NCBI GenBank assembly: GCA_009919445.1
Contig: RGBY01000161.1
Coordinates: forward strand, 1-5,730
Length of the DNA: 5,730 nt
Direction: 5' to 3'
DNA from: Planctomycetia bacterium
Lineage (GTDB): Bacteria > Planctomycetota > Planctomycetia > Pirellulales > UBA1268
The translations under genes were made by a program, and so were the position numbers. Shown here piece by piece: positions 1 through 5,730 of this stretch. Numbering within the stretch: position 1 is the first letter of the stretch; the number at the start of each line of letters is the position of its first letter. The notes under the pieces were generated by a model that had not been told where the DNA came from, did not search any database, and saw nothing but the letters and a program-made list of their open reading frames with translations.

Positions 1-1639
1 CGAGCACGCAGGCAACGTAGGGGATCAGCCAGCCAGCGTTCTCCACGACCTGCAGGCCGGTCATCTCACCTATCTCACCCCCGGCCAGCTGCACTTGGGA
101 ATACTGGCTTTGATAGAACGTCTCACCCTTGTAGCGAACCGGATTATTCATCCAGATCCGGCCAGGCTGCTCAGCCCCGGTCTGCGGGTCTGTAAAGGTC
201 ACAAATGATGAGTAATCCCGCGGGGTCTCACTCGCTGAGTAGTCAATTCGCCGAACGTCATCAAGCGTCACCCGATAGGGTTTGTACTCACGCCGAAATC
301 GCAACTGCAACTGCCAAGACGTTCCTGCCACATTGACCGTATCGCAGACATCTCCTTCGGCTGCCATAAAGAGTTGGCTGCGGTCATTGAGAAACTGCGT
401 CACTAAAAACGTGCCAATCACTTCATCGCTGCTACGGTCAGTGAGCTGCACATAGGCCGATGCGATATTGCTCCGTGACGAAGCGCCACCCTCGGGAGGC
501 TGCTGGGTGGCCAGCCAGCTTTTTCCGAGGCCGGCCGTTGCTCGATTCTCAGCGAAGGGGCCGACGCGGGTCACAGCTGAGTTAGGGAAGAACGCAAGCA
601 CTTTCAGTGAGAAGGGCAGGGGATCAATCTGAATCGGTTCCTTCCCTTCCCGTGCCGAGAGCAGACGGCCTGAGATGGCCGTCACCGCCACATCATCGGC
701 TGCATCAGCAATTGGGCTGAGGACCGCCAACTCGACTTCGTCGGTGCGGCAGGCCAGCGAACTTGACTGCCCCTCGACAAGATTCATTCGCTCCTCAATC
801 TGCCGATCACCGAAGGCAAACTGCCCAACCATGAGCAGCCCGACGGCAATGTGGATCAGCACGTTTCCGCCACGATTGCCAAAGACCATGATCAGGCCAG
901 CCAAGAGCACGACGGCGGCCACACTCGACTGCATCAGCTGCCACATAATTCGCAGACCCGGCTCATTCATCCGCCATGAGGCTCCGCCAAAGAGCATGCC
1001 TGCCGCTGCAACCCCCACAGCCACCGCAGCTATCTGCAGACCGACCCGAACCAGCCTGCGCTGGCGGCCCCGCCAAGCGACGCCGACAAGTACAGCAGTT
1101 GTCACCACTGCCGCTACCTGCATGATTCGCCAGACGGTTTCGTACGAAATGGGAGGCTTCCCCTGCAATCCATCTGCCTGATGTCCTGTCAGCATCACGA
1201 ACAGGGCGAGGAGTCCCCCAAGCAGGGAAAGCAGGCTTCCCCAGACTAGCCGTGAGCCTTTGGCAGCAATATGAAAGCGGGTCACCTTTGCGGCAATCAG
1301 GTTGACTAGCATCACCAGGCCAATCGTCGCCCCACCGGGAAACGGAAACCAGCCACTCAAAGTCGACTCACCGAAAATGGTGACTGGAAAAAAATCTGAG
1401 AAGGGGACCCGCGCGATCCAGCTGTTGAAATACTCTGCCTTCACCTCGGGCAGATTTTTTTCATCCTGCGCGAGGGTGCCAATAAAAAGCAGGAAGGTGG
1501 CGGCCAGAAACATGACGACCGTGATCTTGAGTGACCCAAGCGGCCTCAGGAGGTGCCACAGCACTGCGGTGCCAGCGGCCTCCCGCTGGGTGCCACGGCT
1601 TTGTGCGGCGGAAGAAAATGGCAGGCTGCCAGTCGCCAT
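1..1639 (-). CDS. ResB/Ccs1-type cytochrome c biogenesis protein, C-terminus cut by window edge
   Basis: The minus strand is open without a stop from the ATG at 1639-1637 to the left edge (546 codons). The frame is an integral membrane protein. Hydrophobic segments lie near residues 38-57, 103-117, 131-151, 170-188, 200-217, 237-254 and 258-276. A long soluble, probably periplasmic, region runs from about 280 to 530, and a new hydrophobic stretch (GWLIPYVACVL) begins at the edge. The first helix, LGSLKITVVMF followed by IGTLAQ, is typical of ResB. So is the block DDVRRIDYSASETPRDYSSF (461-480) followed by WMNNPVRYKGETFYQSQY (496-513). ResB/Ccs1 works with CcsA in System II to deliver heme to reduced CxxCH sites of exported cytochromes c. 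His263, in the helix before the soluble domain, may be a heme-related residue (inference). No earlier in-frame ATG or GTG lies in the gap from the preceding lipoprotein gene. A fused or following CcsA would be outside the window. Confidence 0.88.
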   Translation of the reverse strand, partial: MATGSLPFSSAAQSRGTQREAAGTAVLWHLLRPLGSLKITVVMFLAATFLLFIGTLAQDEKNLPEVKAEYFNSWIARVPFSDFFPVTIFGESTLSGWFPFPGGATIGLVMLVNLIAAKVTRFHIAAKGSRLVWGSLLSLLGGLLALFVMLTGHQADGLQGKPPISYETVWRIMQVAAVVTTAVLVGVAWRGRQRRLVRVGLQIAAVAVGVAAAGMLFGGASWRMNEPGLRIMWQLMQSSVAAVVLLAGLIMVFGNRGGNVLIHIAVGLLMVGQFAFGDRQIEERMNLVEGQSSSLACRTDEVELAVLSPIADAADDVAVTAISGRLLSAREGKEPIQIDPLPFSLKVLAFFPNSAVTRVGPFAENRATAGLGKSWLATQQPPEGGASSRSNIASAYVQLTDRSSDEVIGTFLVTQFLNDRSQLFMAAEGDVCDTVNVAGTSWQLQLRFRREYKPYRVTLDDVRRIDYSASETPRDYSSFVTFTDPQTGAEQPGRIWMNNPVRYKGETFYQSQYSQVQLAGGEIGEMTGLQVVENAGWLIPYVACVL

Positions 1640-1695
1640 AGTGGTCGGTCCTGTGAGTGTGAAGGCGTCGGCACGACGGACGCCGCAAAAAACGC

Positions 1696-2436
1696 CTAAG
1701 GAAATCGCAAGGATGCAACGAACTTCATGAAGTTGGCCCGTTCCCGTCGCGCCACGGCAGCATTGCCGCGAAATTTGACGAAGACTGCTTTGCCATCATC
1801 CTGCGGCAGGATGCCGCCAAGGATCGCCTCTGCCTCGCCTGCGGAGGGCCGGTCTTCCTGAGGCACCAAGAGCACAATGGTCGCCTGCTGTCCCTCGACC
1901 ATAACACTACCCGCCTCGGCGAGTGCCCGATCGACTGCTGCTGCCAAAACCTCTGCTGAAGCCTCCTCGTCAAGTTGTTTCTGCCATCGCTCGACGTTGC
2001 TGCGAAGGGTTCCGGCCGCAGGAATAATCGTCACTTCATTCCCATCCGCTGGCTCTCCAATGAGCAGCGTGGCCAATCGCATCCCGCTGGCACCTGCTTT
2101 CTCAGTCCAGCCTTCAGGCAGGGTGTACGCCACCTGCGGACGCCCGGCCGCGGCCGGAGCTGCTGGCGGGTTGGCGAAGTCTTCAGCGGAAAGCATCGGC
2201 TCTCGCGGCGCGACGTACTCTCTGATGTCATCAGGCCTCACCGCCGCATCAGGCCGGCAGCCCGCCACCAGACACCCAACCAGACAGAGCCCAAGCACCA
2301 GGCGAACCGGCCTGAGAAACAAACCGGTAGCCAACCGTTGTTGAAGAGGCTTGCAGACTAGGCAGATGGATTCAATCACAGTGGGCGACCAGAGAAACGC
2401 GGGTAAAAAAAGCAGGCGAACCACCATGGGAACCAT
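1696..2436 (-). CDS. Putative lipoprotein of unknown function upstream of resB
   Basis: The longest frame gives 246 residues and ends with TAG at 1698-1696. A lipoprotein signal is clear: a hydrophobic core (LVLGLCLVGCLVAG) followed by Cys60, with a V-A-G-C lipobox, so the mature protein should be a membrane-anchored lipoprotein in the periplasm. A low-complexity Ala/Pro linker lies near 89-99. The globular part starts around 103 with YTLPEGWTEK and includes GMRLATLL (118-125), an N-x-x-R-W-Q-K-Q-L motif (147-155), a segment KAVFVKFRG (216-224) and a C-terminal F-x-x-F-V-A-S-L-R-F. From memory, this pattern (P-x-G-W, then N-x-x-R-W, then a late hydrophobic strand and a final F-x-x-F-x-x-S-L) recurs in uncharacterised planctomycete lipoproteins; I cannot assign a function. 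It lies 57 bases upstream of resB on the same strand, so an operon and a link to cytochrome c maturation are plausible. The start is uncertain: the ATG at 2436 puts 59 residues before the lipobox, whereas a TTG at 2322 gives a normal signal peptide. Confidence 0.8.
   Translation of the reverse strand: MVPMVVRLLFLPAFLWSPTVIESICLVCKPLQQRLATGLFLRPVRLVLGLCLVGCLVAGCRPDAAVRPDDIREYVAPREPMLSAEDFANPPAAPAAAGRPQVAYTLPEGWTEKAGASGMRLATLLIGEPADGNEVTIIPAAGTLRSNVERWQKQLDEEASAEVLAAAVDRALAEAGSVMVEGQQATIVLLVPQEDRPSAGEAEAILGGILPQDDGKAVFVKFRGNAAVARRERANFMKFVASLRFP
2257..2322 (-). other. Lipoprotein signal peptide with candidate TTG start
   Basis: Starting at TTG 2322-2320 gives M-F-L-R-P-V-R followed by a 14-residue hydrophobic core and the lipobox Cys encoded at 2259-2257. 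That is a 21-residue type II signal peptide with two Arg in its n-region. Another TTG at 2334-2332 would add four residues. The two upstream ATG codons (2436 and 2427) would add a further hydrophobic stretch (VVRLLFLPAFLW) and two more Cys, which is unusual for a lipoprotein. No convincing Shine-Dalgarno sequence distinguishes the candidates. Confidence 0.5.
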
Positions 2437-2571
2437 GGCTTCAGGTCAGGCTGTCTTACCACTAGAATAGGCCAATCACGCTTCAGAACCCAGATGCCCC
2501 CGTCCTGAGATCGCTGCTCAGCCCGGTTTTAGTCGCTTCCGTGCCCTCGCCTCGTTGCCAAATCCCTCCGC
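2437..2571. promoter_or_regulatory. Divergent intergenic region between the lipoprotein gene and bioA
   Basis: These 135 bases must hold the 5' regions of two divergently transcribed genes. I see no convincing sigma-70 -35/-10 pair on either strand, no purine-rich ribosome binding site immediately before the bioA ATG (the preceding bases are pyrimidine-rich), and no inverted repeat resembling a known BirA or BioR biotin operator. A short TGAG...CTCA repeat at 2506-2520 is too weak to call. The promoter assignment rests on gene orientation alone. Confidence 0.4.
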
Positions 2572-3999
2572 ATGCCCACGGATCACCGCATCACTGCAGC
2601 CGACCTCGACACCCTGCGGCAGTGGGATCGAGAACATGTCTGGCATGCCTTCACGCAGATGCAAGAGTACGAACCACTGCTCATTGAGCGGGGTGAAGGC
2701 GTCTTCCTGATTGACACCGAAGGGAATCGCTATCTCGATGGCTCGGCCAGCATGTGGTGCAACATCCACGGCCACCATCATCCCAGGCTGGATGCTGCCC
2801 TGCATCGGCAACTCCAACGGGTGGCCCACACAACAAATCTTGGCCTTTCGAATCCAACCACGGTCGAACTCGCCCGCCGCCTGGTGGAAGTCGCGCCCGC
2901 CGGCCTAGACAAAGTGTTCTTTTCAGGCGACGGCTCGTCGGCCACAGAAGCCGCTCTCAAAATCGCCTTCCAGTACTGGCAGCAATGCGACAGGGCAGGG
3001 GGGGAGCCCCGTACCAGTTTCGTTGCCCTCGGCGAGGCCTACCACGGTGATACCCTTGGCGCGATCGGTGTTGGTGGCGTCGATCGGTTCACCGCGCTGT
3101 TTGCCCCACTCACCTTCCAGGCAATCCGAGTGCCAACGCCTGGCCTGCCGGCCGGCCCCAGCCCGACTGCCGATGGCGGGCCACGCACCGACCCCAGCAG
3201 CCAGGCCGCCACAGCTGCTGAAACCTTGGCCCGCCTTGACAGACTCTTCAGCGAGCAGGGCAGCACGATCGCTGCGGTCATCATGGAGCCGCTTGTTCAG
3301 GCTGCCGGAGGCATACTCGTTCATCCCCCCGGATTTCTTGCCGCTGTCCGCGAACTCACCCAGCGTCACGGCATTCTGCTCATCCTCGATGAAATTGCCG
3401 TCGGCTTTGGTCGTACTGGCACCATGTTCGCCTGCGAGCAGGAGGACGTCAGCCCCGACATCCTCTGTCTGGGCAAGGGCCTGACTGCGGGCTACCTGCC
3501 GATGGCAGCTACGCTTACCACCACACAGATCTGGGAGGCGTTTCTCGGCCGCCACAGCGATGGCCGGGCCTTCTATCACGGCCATACCTTCGGCGGCAAT
3601 CCGCTGGCTGCGGCGGTGGCACTTGAATCACTCAACCTGTTTCGTGACGAGCGGCTTCTTGACCAGCTTCCGGCAAAGATTGAGCGGCTCAGACTCCATG
3701 TCGACCGGCTCTCCAAGCTCCCCATGGTTGGCGAGTGTCGTCAGTGTGGCCTGATGGCCGGCATCGACCTTGTGGCCGACAAATCTTCCCGAACGCCATA
3801 CCCCTGGGAGGCCCAAATGGGTAGCCGAGCCAGCCTGGCCGCCCGAAAACATGGTGCCCTGCTGCGGCAGTTGGGGGACACGGTCGTCCTCATGCCACCC
3901 CTGTCGATTAGCCTTCCCGAACTCGATGCCCTCGCCGAGGCGGCCGAAGCAGGCATTATGGAAGCCACGGAAACTCCTGCCGTACCGTCACTGCAGTAA
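2572..3999 (+). CDS. bioA: Adenosylmethionine-8-amino-7-oxononanoate aminotransferase (DAPA synthase)
   Basis: This 475-residue class III, PLP-dependent aminotransferase converts 7-keto-8-aminopelargonate to 7,8-diaminopelargonate in biotin synthesis, in the cytoplasm. Visible motifs in order: HVWHAFTQM (22-30), substrate pocket SMWCNIHGHHHP (60-71), phosphate-binding GDGSSATEAALK (119-130), EAYHGDT (155-161) with Tyr157 that stacks on PLP, EPLVQAAGG (239-247), LDEIAVGFGRTG (272-283) with Asp273 for the pyridine nitrogen, and LGKGLTAGYLP (300-310) with Schiff-base Lys302. Further on come FYHGHTFGGNPLA (334-346) and Arg432 in LLRQLGD, the position that binds the substrate carboxylate in BioA. 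The sequence resembles the Bacillus-type branch (HGHT/S-F/Y, ECRQCGLMAGI) more than E. coli BioA (HGPT). It is slightly long; a Pro/Ala/Gly-rich stretch at about 188-216 looks like a flexible surface insertion. The ATG at 2572 places the family N-terminus correctly, without a clear ribosome binding site. No other bio gene is adjacent. The amino donor, SAM or lysine, cannot be read from the sequence. Confidence 0.95.
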   Translation: MPTDHRITAADLDTLRQWDREHVWHAFTQMQEYEPLLIERGEGVFLIDTEGNRYLDGSASMWCNIHGHHHPRLDAALHRQLQRVAHTTNLGLSNPTTVELARRLVEVAPAGLDKVFFSGDGSSATEAALKIAFQYWQQCDRAGGEPRTSFVALGEAYHGDTLGAIGVGGVDRFTALFAPLTFQAIRVPTPGLPAGPSPTADGGPRTDPSSQAATAAETLARLDRLFSEQGSTIAAVIMEPLVQAAGGILVHPPGFLAAVRELTQRHGILLILDEIAVGFGRTGTMFACEQEDVSPDILCLGKGLTAGYLPMAATLTTTQIWEAFLGRHSDGRAFYHGHTFGGNPLAAAVALESLNLFRDERLLDQLPAKIERLRLHVDRLSKLPMVGECRQCGLMAGIDLVADKSSRTPYPWEAQMGSRASLAARKHGALLRQLGDTVVLMPPLSISLPELDALAEAAEAGIMEATETPAVPSLQ

Positions 4000-4109
4000 G
4001 GTGTGCCGAAAGGCCGCTGCCGCCACGCCCGTCGATGTCACAACGCAATCGGCGTGACTGGTTACCACCACCGGCCCATTCTGACCGTGCAGGGCAGACC
4101 CCTTAACGC
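4000..4109. other. Convergent intergenic gap with weak inverted repeat
   Basis: This 110-base gap separates the 3' ends of bioA (plus strand) and the sulfatase gene (minus strand). The only structure I see is CACGCC at 4024-4029 paired with GGCGTG at 4051-4056, with a possible extra three-pair GAT/ATC inner stem (4034-4036 with 4048-4050). The loop is long and no T-run follows on either strand, so it is a poor intrinsic terminator candidate. Termination here may be Rho-dependent (inference). Confidence 0.3.
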
Positions 4110-5730
4110 TTACCGCTCGACTGGGCCTTCGACGACGCAGTAGTAGGCTCCAACCTCACTCCCACTTTCCATGACAAAGACTGGAGCCAGCGCATGGGTG
4201 CCAGCAGACAAGGTTGCAGTAAACTTCACCGCCGTGTCGCCGGCGGCAACAGGGAGTTGTGAAACATCGCGACCATCGATCCGCAGAACCGCAGACGTAA
4301 CTGGCACCGGCTTTCCAGGGGTCTCTCGAAATGCACGGGTTGCGCCAGGCACGGCATTCCCGGCGGGAAGCCCCTCCACAATTGCATGATCTGTCTCTGC
4401 CGGCCACCGACGAGCCTCGAACACATAGTCACCCGCTGTAATGACCTTCACCGCCCAGTGCCAGTCATGCCGCTGGCTACTATCGCCGGCGGCGTTGGCT
4501 CCTGAACGCTGGCGATAGCCCGCCGCTGAACGAACCATCTGCTGGTTCCATGGGGACAATCCTTCACCGATCCAGTCATGGCAGGTCAGACTGACAATCG
4601 CTGCATCTGGATGGCCCAGGTAGATCTCTGTTGTCTGGCTAAAGGTCGGCTCAAGTTCCGCCCACCATCGATCATAAAATGCCCGCATGGAGGCCACCTG
4701 CTCTGGATGGGCTGTCGCTACATTTTTCTGCTGACCGGGGTCAGCCTCGATATCAAACAGTTCCGTGCCATTAACCAGCCTCCACCGCTGCGACATGACC
4801 GCAGTCTGCTTCCACTTGATCGGATCACGCACCCGCTGCGAGTCGGTCACGAGCATTCTCTCAGGAAGATCGGGTTCCGCCTTGGGATCAAGCAGGGATG
4901 TGATCGACACTCCATCCCATTTCAGCGTTGCCGGCTTGCGGCCTCCCGCAATCTCGACCAGCGTCGGCACCAGATCAACGGCATGGCAGAGTCGATCGCT
5001 GGCATGTTTCTGATCCCAGCCCGCTGCCGGCCAATGGGCGATCAATGGCACCCGGTGCCCACCTTCGTACTCACTCCCCTTTTTCCCCCGCATCCCAGCA
5101 TTAAAGACAGTATGCCCAGTGGCTGTGCCGTTATCGGTGGTGTAGATGAAGAGTGTGTCGCGGGCGATGCTGAGATCGTCAAGCAGTTTCCGAGTCTGGC
5201 CAACATTGTCATCGATATTTGTGATCATGCCGTAAAAGGCAGCAATGGCCGGCGGCTGTTCACGATATTGTTCCATATATTTTTGCGGACAGTGCAACGG
5301 ACCATGAGGCGCATTCGTGCTGATGTAGGCAAAGAAGGGCTTACCTGAGTGAGCCTGCTTCTTCATGAACTGCCACGCCTGCTGGAAAAAGACGTCGGTA
5401 CAAAATCCTTGTGCCGGCTCAACGTCACCATTGTGAAAATAATTGCCGTCAAAGTAGGCGTTGTCCCAGAGGTCAGGGGTCTGCCCGACGCCCCCTCCAC
5501 CATGCCGATAGACCTCGTCAAAGCCTCGTTCTTCTGGGCGGTACGGGAAGTTGTCACCCAGATGCCATTTTCCAAACATCCCTGTGACATACCCATTGTC
5601 TTTGAGTAACTGGCCAAGCGTGACCTCGTTTTCCCGCAGCATCGACCGACCATTGATCGTGTGCCACACGCCAGTGCGGTCGGTCCAATGCCCCGTCATC
5701 AGCGCGGCGCGAGTCGGCGAGCAGGTCGGG
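4110..5730 (-). CDS. Formylglycine-dependent sulfatase (arylsulfatase family), N-terminus cut by window edge
   Basis: The frame is open from the right edge to TAA at 4112-4110, giving 539 visible residues. An internal ATG at 5699 must not be taken as the start, because the conserved P-T-C-S-P-T-R-A-A-L-M-T-G lies directly before and across it. Numbering from the edge, Cys3 is the residue converted to formylglycine and Arg7 stabilises it. Other active-site motifs are FGKWHLGD (52-59, Lys54 and His56), NAPHGPL (139-145, His142), TTDNG (197-201, metal-binding Asp199 and Asn200) and MRGKKGSEYEGGHRVP (213-228). A sulfatase C-terminal subdomain with ELFDIEADPGQQKNV follows (323-337). After about residue 368 comes an extra domain of roughly 160 residues with LTCHDW, PWNQ, a W-x-W-x-V strand, RRWPAE and a final GAYYCVV. 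The missing part should hold the signal peptide and the first metal-binding Asp pair. The enzyme hydrolyses sulfate esters and is probably exported; the substrate cannot be named. It converges on bioA and shows no functional link to it. Confidence 0.93.
   Translation of the reverse strand, partial: PTCSPTRAALMTGHWTDRTGVWHTINGRSMLRENEVTLGQLLKDNGYVTGMFGKWHLGDNFPYRPEERGFDEVYRHGGGGVGQTPDLWDNAYFDGNYFHNGDVEPAQGFCTDVFFQQAWQFMKKQAHSGKPFFAYISTNAPHGPLHCPQKYMEQYREQPPAIAAFYGMITNIDDNVGQTRKLLDDLSIARDTLFIYTTDNGTATGHTVFNAGMRGKKGSEYEGGHRVPLIAHWPAAGWDQKHASDRLCHAVDLVPTLVEIAGGRKPATLKWDGVSITSLLDPKAEPDLPERMLVTDSQRVRDPIKWKQTAVMSQRWRLVNGTELFDIEADPGQQKNVATAHPEQVASMRAFYDRWWAELEPTFSQTTEIYLGHPDAAIVSLTCHDWIGEGLSPWNQQMVRSAAGYRQRSGANAAGDSSQRHDWHWAVKVITAGDYVFEARRWPAETDHAIVEGLPAGNAVPGATRAFRETPGKPVPVTSAVLRIDGRDVSQLPVAAGDTAVKFTATLSAGTHALAPVFVMESGSEVGAYYCVVEGPVER
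5709..5723 (-). other. Sulfatase formylglycine modification motif C-S-P-T-R
   Basis: The codons TGC TCG CCG ACT CGC on the minus strand encode the core C-x-P-x-R sulfatase signature, followed by A-A-L-M-T-G. The Cys form, rather than Ser, is a substrate both for the aerobic formylglycine-generating enzyme and for radical-SAM anaerobic maturases, so the motif does not show which is used. It confirms that the active site is intact. Confidence 0.93.

Noticed and set aside
675..1730. Two plus-strand open frames (675-1181 and 1302-1730) over the left region
   Set aside because: Their translations are low-complexity (Ser/Thr/Ala/Arg-rich). The minus strand of the same region encodes a continuous ResB-like protein with matching motifs and membrane helices.
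1877..2361. Plus-strand open frames opposite the lipoprotein gene
   Set aside because: They are antisense shadows with no recognisable features, while the minus-strand frame has a clear lipobox.
2424..2438. Two CCATGG palindromes spaced by GAA around the first possible lipoprotein start
   Set aside because: They simply reflect two nearby ATG codons flanked by similar bases (M-V-P-M-V). The arrangement is too short to call an operator.
2506..2520. TGAG...CTCA inverted repeat upstream of bioA
   Set aside because: Four-base arms are expected by chance and do not resemble a known biotin operator.
2923..3585. Open frame of 220 codons on the minus strand, antisense to bioA
   Set aside because: It lies wholly inside bioA, has no recognisable domain, and is the kind of frame that GC-rich codon use produces on the opposite strand.
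4005..4014. GCC-GAAA-GGC mini-hairpin after bioA
   Set aside because: The stem has only three base pairs and no following T-run, so it does not support a terminator.
4578..5348. Open frame of 256 codons on the plus strand, antisense to the sulfatase
   Set aside because: It overlaps well-conserved sulfatase motifs in full, and its translation has no family signature or sensible start context.

Overview
The window looks like a piece of a planctomycete chromosome, probably Pirellulales-like. The reasons are the GC-rich coding sequence, a large sulfatase with a C-terminal extension, a long ResB-type cytochrome c biogenesis protein with extra membrane helices, and weak or absent Shine-Dalgarno sequences. 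This assignment is inference from gene content; no rRNA or other phylogenetic marker is present.

Layout from left to right. (1) Bases 1-1639, minus strand: an open frame of 546 codons that runs off the left edge. I read it as the N-terminal part of a ResB/Ccs1-type cytochrome c biogenesis protein. (2) Bases 1696-2436, minus strand: a small lipoprotein of unknown function, upstream of resB in the same direction and separated by 57 bases, so probably co-transcribed. (3) Bases 2437-2571: a short divergent intergenic region. (4) Bases 2572-3999, plus strand: bioA, the 7,8-diaminopelargonic acid synthase of biotin synthesis. It stands alone, with no other bio gene in view. (5) Bases 4000-4109: a convergent intergenic gap with only a weak inverted repeat. 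(6) Bases 4110-5730, minus strand: a sulfatase of the formylglycine type that runs off the right edge. The last 30 bases still carry the catalytic Cys-Ser-Pro-Thr-Arg motif.

The genes form three separate units: a lipoprotein-resB membrane unit for heme attachment to exported cytochromes c, a single biotin gene, and a secreted sulfatase likely used on sulfated polysaccharides. I see no mobile element, CRISPR array, tRNA, rRNA or riboswitch, and no strong sign of a new multi-gene system. The points most worth checking are the lipoprotein paired with resB, the enlarged membrane block of ResB, and the accessory C-terminal domain of the sulfatase.
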